From a virus, in the IMG/VR virus record IMGVR_UViG_3300045965_000034, positions 1-42,421 of that record: 42,421 nucleotides of DNA; one strand, written 5' to 3'. The number at the start of each line of letters is the position of its first letter. Positions within the stretch are counted from its first letter, which is position 1. The notes below the pieces were generated by a model. It had not been told where the DNA came from. It was given only the letters and a program-made list of their open reading frames with translations, and made no database searches. The position numbers and the translations under genes were made by a program. Positions 1 to 6,716 of the stretch are shown here, piece after piece.

Positions 1-127
1 GAATTCCAGCAGGCGATCCTCGCCGGCATCTCGGCGATGCTGGCGTTCAAGGACGACCGCGGCGAGCCGATGAACGAGAACGCCCGGCAGTTCCTGGTGG
101 TGGTGCCGACGCCGCTCTACCTGATCG
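1..127. repeat. Terminal direct repeat, copy 1 (genome join)
   Basis: Bases 1-127 are identical to 42295-42421. Both copies lie inside the capsid gene in the same frame. A repeat of exactly 127 bases equals a common maximum assembly k-mer, so it most likely marks a closed circular assembly of a circularly permuted or circular phage genome rather than a true terminal repeat. The non-redundant length is 42,294 bp. Confidence 0.95.
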
Positions 128-438
128 CGGTCGCGGCGGTCTCGACGCTCACCACGGCGATGCTCGCGCAGAACCTCAACCCGAACATCATCGCCGGGCT
201 CCGCGTCGATGTGCAGATGAACGCGCGGCTAACCTGGACGGACTCGTTTGCGATCTTCCGCACCGATGCGCCGACCAAGGCGTTCATCAGGCAGACCGAG
301 CAGGAAATCGAGTTCAAGGCCAAGGCCGAGGGCTCGGAATTCGAGTTCGACAACGACGCCTGGCAGTTCGGCATCGATGGCTGGCGCGGCGCGGGCTACG
401 GCGATTGGCGGCGGGGAATCTACGTCGTGATGACCTGA
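1..438 (+). CDS. Major capsid protein, Mu gpT-like (3' part)
   Basis: This is the C-terminal part of the major head subunit that begins at 41770. The reading frame is open from base 1 (EFQQAILAGISAML...) and stops at 438. Joined across the 127-bp terminal overlap it gives a 320-residue protein. The fragment carries the conserved C-terminal half of the Mu-like gpT family, with a stretch of hydrophobic beta strands (QFLVVVPTPLYLIAV) and an acidic/aromatic tail ending GDWRRGIYVVMT. The family forms the icosahedral shell. A hairpin terminator follows 35 bp after the stop. It is not a 5'-truncated pseudogene: the missing start is at the other end of the window. Confidence 0.9.
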   Translation, partial: EFQQAILAGISAMLAFKDDRGEPMNENARQFLVVVPTPLYLIAVAAVSTLTTAMLAQNLNPNIIAGLRVDVQMNARLTWTDSFAIFRTDAPTKAFIRQTEQEIEFKAKAEGSEFEFDNDAWQFGIDGWRGAGYGDWRRGIYVVMT

Positions 439-472
439 TCGACCGCGTTTCGCGTTTTTTGTCGCACGTCGA

Positions 473-500
473 GGGCCGCGCCGCAGAGGCGCGGCCCTTT
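473..500 (+). terminator. Hairpin terminator after the capsid gene
   Basis: A perfect 10-bp GC stem (GGGCCGCGCC / GGCGCGGCCC) with a 5-base loop is followed by TTT. It lies between the capsid stop and the next gene. The U-run is short, so it may be a partial terminator that tapers expression after the very abundant capsid message, or an mRNA-stabilising hairpin. Confidence 0.7.
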
Positions 501-542
501 GCATTGGGTAAGAGCATCTGCGAACTGCAAAAGGAGATCGTC

Positions 543-866
543 ATGATTCAATGCCGCGTCGATCACGGCGTCGCGAAATTCGGAGCCGGGCAGACACTTG
601 TTCTGACCGCCGAGCAGATCAATCCGCGACGGCACAACCTCGATGTGCCGAAGGACTGGGACGGCAAGCAGCCGGCCGAGGTCAGGTCGACCGCGCCGCT
701 GGATTTCAAGGCGGGCGAGGTCGTCGGCGTGCCAGAGGTCGAGCGCAGGCTTGACGGCGTGCTGGTGCCGCTCGACGGGCAGCCCGCGCGCGTCGCGAAG
801 CCTGCGGCCCCGCCGGTCAACATCAAGGGCGAACCCAAGCCCGCTCCCCGCCGCTCGCACGGCTAA
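543..866 (+). CDS. Hypothetical phage protein, 107 aa
   Basis: The start is set by a strong Shine-Dalgarno (AAGGAGATCGTC then ATG); an earlier in-frame ATG at 405 overlaps the capsid gene and is rejected. The product begins MIQCRVDHGVAKFGAGQTL and ends in a proline/lysine-rich basic tail. I recognise no domain. Its place right after the capsid gene and before the head-tail joining gene suggests a small structural or head-completion protein, but that is inference from position only. Confidence 0.75.
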   Translation: MIQCRVDHGVAKFGAGQTLVLTAEQINPRRHNLDVPKDWDGKQPAEVRSTAPLDFKAGEVVGVPEVERRLDGVLVPLDGQPARVAKPAAPPVNIKGEPKPAPRRSHG

Positions 867-881
867 GCCCCGGAGGCTTCC

Positions 882-1637
882 ATGGCCCTTGGCAACCCAT
901 CCGGCCCGGTGATCTGCGGCGTCGGCAGCGACGGCGGCATCTATCCGTTGGCGATGGACAAGGACACCGGCATGTTGCTGGTGCAGCTTGCGACCTCGCC
1001 GACGATCGAAATCGGCGACGTGACGCTGCTGGCCGGTGCGGCCATCGTCGGCAAGGTCGGCATCGACCAGACCGCGCCCGGCACGACCAACGGCGTCCAG
1101 GTCAACGCGGCCCTGCCGGGGGGCGAGGCCCATGTCGGCCAGGTCGGACAGACGGCCGCGGTGATCGCGGCGTCCGCGACGCTGGTGCGGCCAGCCGACA
1201 CCACGGCCTATGCGTCGGGCGATCTGGTCGCAAACTCGGTCACCGCAGGGTCGGTTGCTGCGCGCTCGTTCACCACCGCCGCCCGGATCAGCGGTGGCAA
1301 CGGCAAGGTGGTCGGCGCGAAGATTCAGAAGTCGACCAACAGCGTCACCAACGCGGCGTTCCGGCTGCATCTGTTCACGGTCGTTCCAACATTCGCGAGC
1401 AACGGCGATAACGATCCGATATCCGGCAACGTGGTGGCATCGGCCAAGGGCTATATCGGCTATATCGACATCGCGGCCATGACCGGCTTCTCGGATGTGG
1501 CCTGGGGCTTCGGCACCGGCAGCCTGCCGTTCGTTGCGGTCGCGCAGACCTTGTTCGGCGTGGTGGAGGCGCGCGGCGCCTATACGCCGGGCGACTCGGA
1601 GGTGTTTACGATCTCGCTCATGGTCGAGCAGAACTAG
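882..1637 (+). CDS. Putative virion structural protein, 251 aa
   Basis: The ATG follows CGGAGG by 5 bases. The N-terminal half is rich in glycine, valine and threonine with short beta-type stretches (GVGSDGGIYPLAMDKDTG, GKVGIDQTAPGTTNGVQVN). The C-terminal half contains alternating hydrophobic segments typical of a beta-sandwich. I have the impression that similar proteins occur beside capsid and tail genes of other siphophages, as head fibre or decoration-type proteins, but cannot name a family. No signal peptide or transmembrane segment is seen. Confidence 0.75.
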   Translation: MALGNPSGPVICGVGSDGGIYPLAMDKDTGMLLVQLATSPTIEIGDVTLLAGAAIVGKVGIDQTAPGTTNGVQVNAALPGGEAHVGQVGQTAAVIAASATLVRPADTTAYASGDLVANSVTAGSVAARSFTTAARISGGNGKVVGAKIQKSTNSVTNAAFRLHLFTVVPTFASNGDNDPISGNVVASAKGYIGYIDIAAMTGFSDVAWGFGTGSLPFVAVAQTLFGVVEARGAYTPGDSEVFTISLMVEQN

Positions 1638-1646
1638 CCCGCGACA

Positions 1647-1967
1647 ATGCCGGTCGAATCCGCCGACGACCGTCTGACGTTCCTCGATCCCGACGAATTC
1701 GGGACCGAGGCGGCCTACACGCCGTTGAACGGCACCGCTGCGGACATCGCCGGCATCTTCAACAATCCGCATCTGCCGGTCGTGGTCGGCGAACACGTTG
1801 CAACGTCGGACGCGCAGCCGACGTTTCTCTGCCGCACGGACGACATCCCAGCCGATGCACAGGGTGGCGATGCCGGCGACACGCTCGCGGTTGACGGCGT
1901 GACCTATCGTGTCACTGACCTACATCCGGACGGTTCCGGCATGACGCTGGTCGTGCTGGGCGGTTGA
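1647..1967 (+). CDS. Head-tail joining protein (lambda FII-like)
   Basis: This 106-residue protein resembles the phage head-tail attachment family of lambda gpFII: an N-terminal helix-forming segment (ADIAGIFNNPHLPV) and a beta-rich C-terminus ending VDGVTYRVTDLHPDGSGMTLVVLGG. Family members sit at the neck, connecting the filled head to the tail. It lies 4 bases upstream of the tail completion gene, in the order expected of lambda-type late operons. No strong Shine-Dalgarno precedes the ATG, so translation may be coupled to the previous gene, which ends 9 bases upstream. Confidence 0.7.
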   Translation: MPVESADDRLTFLDPDEFGTEAAYTPLNGTAADIAGIFNNPHLPVVVGEHVATSDAQPTFLCRTDDIPADAQGGDAGDTLAVDGVTYRVTDLHPDGSGMTLVVLGG

Positions 1968-1971
1968 TCCG

Positions 1972-2430
1972 ATGTCTCACGTCCGCACCCAAATCCGCAA
2001 CGCCGTGGTTGCGGCGCTGGCGGGTCTTCCGACCACGCAGGGGCGCGTGTTCTCGGGCCGCACGCATCCGCTCGGCAAGGTGCATCTGCCGACGCTGCTC
2101 ATCTATGCGACCGAGGAAGTCTCCGACGCCGACACGATGGGCTCGGCGCCGATCCTGCTGCGAACGCTGACGCTCTCGGTCGAGGGCCGTGCGGTGACGG
2201 TTGGCCCGAACGCCGCGCGCGACATCGAAGAAACGCTGGACCGGATCGCGGCCGAGGTCGAGGCCAAGATCGTCGCGGATCCGTCGCTCGACGGGTTGAC
2301 GAAGGAAATCACGCTGACGGCGACGCGGATCAACGCGCAGTCGCCGGGCGAAAGCCACGCGGGCGAAGTCCGCATGGAATATCGCGTGCTCTACCGCACG
2401 GCAGAGAATGCGCCGGCAACGGCGGTCTGA
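1972..2430 (+). CDS. Tail completion/terminator protein (gpU-like)
   Basis: This 152-residue protein has the layout of phage tail terminator or completion proteins: N-terminal helix (RTQIRNAVVAALAGL), a strand segment HLPTLLIYATEEV, then a long central helix (DIEETLDRIAAEVEAKIVAD) and a C-terminal strand (GEVRMEYRVLYRT). Such proteins cap the tail tube and stop its polymerisation. The position between the head-tail joining gene and the tail tube gene supports this. The family assignment is from pattern, not alignment. Confidence 0.65.
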   Translation: MSHVRTQIRNAVVAALAGLPTTQGRVFSGRTHPLGKVHLPTLLIYATEEVSDADTMGSAPILLRTLTLSVEGRAVTVGPNAARDIEETLDRIAAEVEAKIVADPSLDGLTKEITLTATRINAQSPGESHAGEVRMEYRVLYRTAENAPATAV

Positions 2431-2469
2431 AGTCGTTTTTCCAGCCATCACGAACAACAGGAGATCGCC

Positions 2470-2862
2470 ATGGCAACCCACCACGGCAAGGACGGCTCTG
2501 TGAAGGTCGGCTCGAACACGGTGGCCGAAATCCAGTCCTGGACGCTGCGCGTCCGCAACAACCCGGCCGACGACACCGCAATGGGCGACTCGTGGGAGAC
2601 ACACCTTGCTGGCATCGGCTCATGGGATGGGTCGGTGCGCTGTTCTTGGGACGAAACCGACACCAACGGGCAGGAGGCGATGCTTCAGGGTGCATCGATC
2701 ACGCTGAACCTCTACCCGGAGGGCGCCGACTCCGGCGACAAGTACTACACCGGCACTGCGACCATCACCGAGATCGGGATCGATACCAACCGCTCGAACA
2801 TCGTGACGCGCGAGTTCAATTTCCGCGGCAACGGCGCGCTGACCTATCCGGGCACGGTGTAA
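2470..2862 (+). CDS. Major tail tube protein
   Basis: A good ribosome site (CAGGAGATCGCC then ATG) precedes a 130-residue, beta-rich protein (VKVGSNTVAEIQSWTLRV, GSWDGSVRCSWDETDTNGQ, GTATITEIGIDTNRSNIV). This matches the small tail tube protein family of siphophages that stacks as hexameric rings to form the tail lumen. Its place immediately before the frameshifted chaperone and the tape measure gene is diagnostic for a tail tube gene. Confidence 0.8.
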   Translation: MATHHGKDGSVKVGSNTVAEIQSWTLRVRNNPADDTAMGDSWETHLAGIGSWDGSVRCSWDETDTNGQEAMLQGASITLNLYPEGADSGDKYYTGTATITEIGIDTNRSNIVTREFNFRGNGALTYPGTV

Positions 2863-2867
2863 GCGCC

Positions 2868-3188
2868 ATGGCGGTGATTGACCAGATCGTCGCACACTAC
2901 AACGCGACCAAGGATCAGTTCGTCGAGGTCCCGGAGTGGGGCGTCGATGGCGTGCCGCTGAAAATCTACTTCAAGCGGCTCACGCCGCTGGCGTCGACCG
3001 AATTGTTCAAGAACGCGGTCGAGAACGTCGACATTGTGATCTCTCGCGCGCTCGATGCTGACGGCAATAAGATGTTCACGCTGGAGCACAAGCAGACGCT
3101 TCGGCGGAATGCCGATTCCTCGGTGATCGCACGCATCGCGGCCGAGATGGTTAAATCGACGCCGGCCGAGGTCGCGGAAAAAAACTGA
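2868..3188 (+). CDS. Tail assembly chaperone, short form (gpG-like)
   Basis: The 106-residue 0-frame product starts at an ATG 5 bases after the tail tube stop and ends just after a run of seven A residues. It is mostly helical (LTPLASTELFKNAVENVDIV). In lambda-type phages gpG and its frameshifted form gpGT load the tape measure and recruit tail tube subunits; neither stays in the virion. The gene ends in ...GAA AAA AAC TGA, a canonical slippery site directly upstream of the 0-frame stop. Confidence 0.8.
   Translation: MAVIDQIVAHYNATKDQFVEVPEWGVDGVPLKIYFKRLTPLASTELFKNAVENVDIVISRALDADGNKMFTLEHKQTLRRNADSSVIARIAAEMVKSTPAEVAEKN
3179..3185 (+). other. Programmed -1 ribosomal frameshift site (A AAA AAC)
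   Basis: The heptamer A AAA AAC lies in the correct phase (3180-3182 AAA, 3183-3185 AAC in frame 0), with the 0-frame TGA immediately after. Slipping back one base opens the next frame, which stays open until 3331, two bases before the tape measure ATG. Position, phase and downstream extension all match the G/GT frameshift of siphophages. Confidence 0.9.
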
Positions 3189-3331
3189 GAAGCGATCCCG
3201 AGCGTTTGATGCTGTTCGCGCTCGCGGATCGCCTGCACAAGACCGTCGCCGAGATCGAGAACCTGACGCTCGACGAGATCGCCGAGTGGCGGGCCTATTG
3301 CAAGATTCGGAAAGAACAGGAAGACCGCTGA
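3185..3331 (+). CDS. Tail assembly chaperone, frameshift extension (gpT part of GT)
   Basis: This -1 frame is entered by slippage at 3179-3185. It adds 48 residues (LRSDPERLMLFALADRL...NLTLDEIAEWRAYCKIRKEQEDR) to give a fusion of about 154 residues. It contains the helical, acidic segment ending in a tryptophan-bearing helix and basic tail typical of T extensions, which bind the tail tube protein. It has no start of its own with a credible ribosome site and is too short to be noticed as an independent gene. Confidence 0.85.
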   Translation: MRSDPERLMLFALADRLHKTVAEIENLTLDEIAEWRAYCKIRKEQEDR

Positions 3332-3332
3332 C

Positions 3333-5366
3333 ATGGCGCAAGCCGAAGTCCTTCCGATCGAACTGACCGCCACCCACAAGGGTGGTTCGGCGTTCGCGGC
3401 GTTGCGCCGCGATGTCGAGGGTGCGCGCACGTCGCTCCGCTCGCTCAACACGGCTGCGGAGACGGCGATCGAGGCGCTTGCCACGGGCGGCAAGTCGCTG
3501 CTCGCCGTGGCGGGGCTCGGCGCTGTTGCGGCGGCGGTCAACAAGCTGATCGATCTGTCGGACAAGCTCGGTGAGAAGGCGTTGCGGCTGCGCGAGTTCG
3601 CCGCCACCACGGCGCTGTCCACCATGCAGCTCCAGGCGCTGACCAACGCTGCGGAAAACCACGGCAACAAGGCCGAGCAGGCCGGGTCTGCGGTGCAGAA
3701 GTTCACCGCCGGGTGGGAGCAGATGCGCCGCGGAGGCGGGCAGATGCTCGAAGAGATCCGGCGCATTGATGCCCAACTCGCCCGCGACATGCAGCAGGCC
3801 GGCGATGCGGCTGCGGCATGGGACATGCTCGCCCAGGCGGTGGACCGCGCCTCGGTCTCGCAGCGCAACCTGTTGTTGCGCGCGGCCGGCGGCAAGGAGG
3901 GCGTCGCCGTGCTGACCGGCATGCTGGGCGACACGTCCAGGGCCGGCGGCCTCAACATGCTCGCCGAGCAGGCGAAGATGGCCGGCGATGTCATCGACAA
4001 GGAGTTGATCCAGAAGCTTGCGACGCTCAAGGCGCAGGCCGACGCGGCCGGCGAGCGCCTGCGGGACAAGATCGGCCTGATTGGTGCCGAGACCGAGCTT
4101 CGGCACGCCAAGGAGCTCCGCGAGGATCTGATCGCGATCATCGACAAGATCCAGAATTTCTCGCCATCGTCGGCCTGGACGAATTTCGTCGAATGGTGGT
4201 CGAAGGGCGGCTTGTCGCTGCTGCAGGGCCGCAAGCATATTCCGGCGGCGCCGGAAATAACCGTCAACAAGGCCCCCGACCTTGGGTTTCGCGTGCCGGG
4301 TGCGGATCAGGCATTGCGTAATGCGCCGGCCGCGGCCGAGCGATTGCCGCGCACGCCCGAGCAGCTTCTCGACGACCAACGCCAGATCAACGCGCTGCTC
4401 GGCGCCGCCGTGACGCCGGCCGAAACCTATCTGGAGCGGGTCCGCCAGATCAACGCCGAGGTGGAGAAAAACAAGGATCTGCTGCCGTTCCAGAAGCGCG
4501 CGCTCGATGCCGCCGCGCTCGCGCACAACGGGGCGGTCCTCGCGATGCGAGAGCAGCTCGGCATCGCGCGCGAGGGCGAGATCGCCGATACGAAATGGGC
4601 ACTCGCCAAGGAGCAACTCGGCAAGGCCGGAGTCAAGAGCGCCGAGGACATCGCGACCGCCGAGCGGATCGTGCGCAAGGAAGCACAACTGACCGCCGAG
4701 GCGATCAAGGTGCGCGCGTCCGAGACGCCGGCCCTGACGCGCCTGGCGATCGATTCCAACAAGCTCGCGACCAACCTGGACAGCGAACTGGCCGCGGCGC
4801 TGCGCGGCACGACCTCCGACATTTTTGCGATGGCCAAGGGCACCGACACGCTGTCGGCCGGGCTTGAAAAGATGAGCACCCGAATCCTGGAGGCGGTCGC
4901 GAACGCGCTCCTGCTCAAGCACGTGGTCGGCCCGATTGCGGGCGGTCTCAGCGCGGGAATCAGCGGCGGCATTGGGTCGCTGCTCGGCAGCGCGCACGGC
5001 AATGTGTTCGGCCCCGGCGGGCTGGTGCCGTTTGCGGCGGGTGGGATCGTGACGCGGCCGACGATCTTTCCGTTTGCCAACGGCACCGGCCTGATGGGCG
5101 AGGCCGGGCCTGAGGCGATCATGCCGCTGCGCCGCGACTCGCAGGGGCGGCTCGGCGTCGCGGCAGAGGGTGCCGGCGGTGGCACCACGGTCATCGTCCA
5201 GAACTATTCGTCAGAGCCCGCCCGCGAGGAACGCTCGCGCGGGCCTGACGGCCGCGAGATGGTCAAGGTGATCATCGGCGAGGTCACGAAGGCGATCGGG
5301 GCGGGCGACATGGATAGCGTGCTCGGCCAGCGCTTCGGGTCCAAGCCGGTCGGCGTGAGGCGGTGA
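3333..5366 (+). CDS. Tail tape measure protein
   Basis: The 677-residue protein sets tail length; at about 1.5 angstrom per residue, the usual relation, it predicts a tail near 100 nm. The N-terminal half has a hydrophobic segment (SLLAVAGLGAVAAAVNKLI, residues about 55-73) and long coiled-coil-like helices. The C-terminal part has glycine-rich hydrophobic sequence (VVGPIAGGLSAGISGGIGSLL) and the conserved gpH-type motif MGEAGPEAIMPLRR near residue 588. It is preceded by the chaperone frameshift pair and followed by distal tail genes. Confidence 0.93.
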   Translation: MAQAEVLPIELTATHKGGSAFAALRRDVEGARTSLRSLNTAAETAIEALATGGKSLLAVAGLGAVAAAVNKLIDLSDKLGEKALRLREFAATTALSTMQLQALTNAAENHGNKAEQAGSAVQKFTAGWEQMRRGGGQMLEEIRRIDAQLARDMQQAGDAAAAWDMLAQAVDRASVSQRNLLLRAAGGKEGVAVLTGMLGDTSRAGGLNMLAEQAKMAGDVIDKELIQKLATLKAQADAAGERLRDKIGLIGAETELRHAKELREDLIAIIDKIQNFSPSSAWTNFVEWWSKGGLSLLQGRKHIPAAPEITVNKAPDLGFRVPGADQALRNAPAAAERLPRTPEQLLDDQRQINALLGAAVTPAETYLERVRQINAEVEKNKDLLPFQKRALDAAALAHNGAVLAMREQLGIAREGEIADTKWALAKEQLGKAGVKSAEDIATAERIVRKEAQLTAEAIKVRASETPALTRLAIDSNKLATNLDSELAAALRGTTSDIFAMAKGTDTLSAGLEKMSTRILEAVANALLLKHVVGPIAGGLSAGISGGIGSLLGSAHGNVFGPGGLVPFAAGGIVTRPTIFPFANGTGLMGEAGPEAIMPLRRDSQGRLGVAAEGAGGGTTVIVQNYSSEPAREERSRGPDGREMVKVIIGEVTKAIGAGDMDSVLGQRFGSKPVGVRR

Positions 5367-5369
5367 GCC

Positions 5370-5726
5370 ATGCCGGAGAATTGGCCGGCCGTGAACCAGG
5401 TCGTGTTGCGGGCATCTGTCTCCGAAAAGCCCGAGCGCAACGTGCGCTCGTTCCAGCCCGAATTCGGCCCGCCGATGGAAGGCCGCCGCACCTCGGTATC
5501 TACCGATGTGTTCGCATTTACCGGGCGTGTCACCAGCAACGAATGGGACACGCTGATGGCGTGGTATCGCGACACGCTGAAAGACGGATCGTTGACGTTC
5601 ACGCGCAATCACCCGCGCACAGCCGCCGCGGGCGGCACCTATCACTTCATGGAGCCGCCGGCGCTTGGCGGCCCACACGGCGCGACTTATCGCGAGGTTT
5701 CCTACCGCATGCGGAAACTGCCCTAA
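5370..5726 (+). CDS. Minor tail protein, 118 aa
   Basis: It starts 3 bases after the tape measure stop. It has a beta-rich layout (DVFAFTGRVTSNEWDTLMAWYRDTLKDGSLTF) resembling small distal-tail proteins found after tape measure genes, in the position of lambda gpM. In the tail tip such a protein joins the tube end to the hub. Assignment is by position and general resemblance; no named domain is certain. Confidence 0.65.
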   Translation: MPENWPAVNQVVLRASVSEKPERNVRSFQPEFGPPMEGRRTSVSTDVFAFTGRVTSNEWDTLMAWYRDTLKDGSLTFTRNHPRTAAAGGTYHFMEPPALGGPHGATYREVSYRMRKLP

Positions 5727-5730
5727 AGCC

Positions 5731-6279
5731 ATGCCGCGCGACATCACGGACGGCTTCCGCAACGAGGCGCAGGCGCAGCGCACGTCGGAAGTCTTTCTCT
5801 ACTTCGTGACCATATACGCATCGACGCTCGCGCAGCCGGTGCGGGTGGTCTCCGAGATGGGCTCGATCAGCTACGCCAACGGGCTGCCGATCAACTACAA
5901 GCGCAGCGGCCTGCTCTATTCGGCAATCCCGTTCGATGTGGAGATCCTGACCGACACCGAGCGCCCGCCGCGCGCGGTCGCTCGGATGGCCAACATTGAC
6001 CGCGTGCCGGGCGAGGTCGTGCTGCGGTTGCGGACCTCACCGCGGATCAAGCTGGAAATCCTCGCACTCTCAGACTTCGGGGACGATGTCGACGAAGACA
6101 ACGCCCGCGTTCCGACCGGAACGCCGGTCATCGAGTATTCGGCGGACTTCCTGCGGTTTGCGAACGTTCGCGGCGATGCGGTTGCGATCGAGGCCGAGTT
6201 GCGATCGTTCGATTTGTCGCAGGAGCCTTGGCCATCGGTGCGCGCGACCGCCGAACGGCTGCCGGGGCTGTTCCGGTGA
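5731..6279 (+). CDS. Minor tail protein, DUF1833-like
   Basis: The start ATG lies 4 bases after the previous stop, giving 182 residues. The sequence runs SEVFLYFVTIYASTLAQPVRVV, then a central PFDVEILTDTERPPRAVARM and NIDR, as in the DUF1833 phage family, which occupies the lambda gpL position. The family is believed to be part of the distal tail. The gene overlaps the NlpC/P60 gene by 4 bases (GTGA). Confidence 0.65.
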   Translation: MPRDITDGFRNEAQAQRTSEVFLYFVTIYASTLAQPVRVVSEMGSISYANGLPINYKRSGLLYSAIPFDVEILTDTERPPRAVARMANIDRVPGEVVLRLRTSPRIKLEILALSDFGDDVDEDNARVPTGTPVIEYSADFLRFANVRGDAVAIEAELRSFDLSQEPWPSVRATAERLPGLFR

Positions 6280-6716
6280 CGATGGGCGTCCCGGCCTGGG
6301 CGGGCCGCTATATCGGCATCCCGTTCGTCGAGGAAGGATTCGACGAGGCCGGCTGCCACTGCTGGGGCCTGGTGCGGCTCGTGATGTGGCGCGAGCGCTC
6401 GATCGAGTTGCCGCGGCACGGTGACATTTCGGCCGGCGATCTTGCGGCGATCTTGCGCGCGACCGCAGAGGAAAAGGCGAGCGGGACATGGGTTCCGGTC
6501 GTGGGCAAGCCGCAGCCGTTCGACCTGCAATTGATGTGGGCGCATGCGCGCGTCAACGGCAAGCCGATCCGCGACGAAGGACACGTCGGGATCATGCTGA
6601 CCGAGACGATGATGCTGCACGTCGAGAAGGCGACCGACTCGTGCGCGGTGCCGCTCAAGGATGTGTCGCGCCGGCTGATCGCGGCCTATCGGCACCGGGA
6701 GTTGGTCGCGGGATGA
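6276..6716 (+). CDS. NlpC/P60 tail peptidase (gpK-like)
   Basis: Cys/His peptidoglycan endopeptidase domain, 146 residues from the GTG that overlaps the previous stop (an ATG at 6282 is the alternative). The catalytic cysteine sits in the motif CHCWGLVRLV (Cys29) and the catalytic histidine in EGHVGIML (His103). In lambda gpK and its relatives this domain sits at the tail tip, where it helps tip assembly and may open the cell wall at entry. It is flanked by the DUF1833-like and gpJ-like genes, the normal order. Confidence 0.85.
   Translation: MTMGVPAWAGRYIGIPFVEEGFDEAGCHCWGLVRLVMWRERSIELPRHGDISAGDLAAILRATAEEKASGTWVPVVGKPQPFDLQLMWAHARVNGKPIRDEGHVGIMLTETMMLHVEKATDSCAVPLKDVSRRLIAAYRHRELVAG

Noticed and set aside
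1-127. Terminal repeat as a transposon or LTR end
   Set aside because: It lies within the capsid gene in frame at both ends, and there is no transposase; it is an overlap at the genome join.
2844-4997. 717-codon open frame on the - strand under the tape measure gene
   Set aside because: Arginine-rich antisense shadow of GC-rich coding DNA, with no motifs, lying opposite a gene with clear tape measure features.
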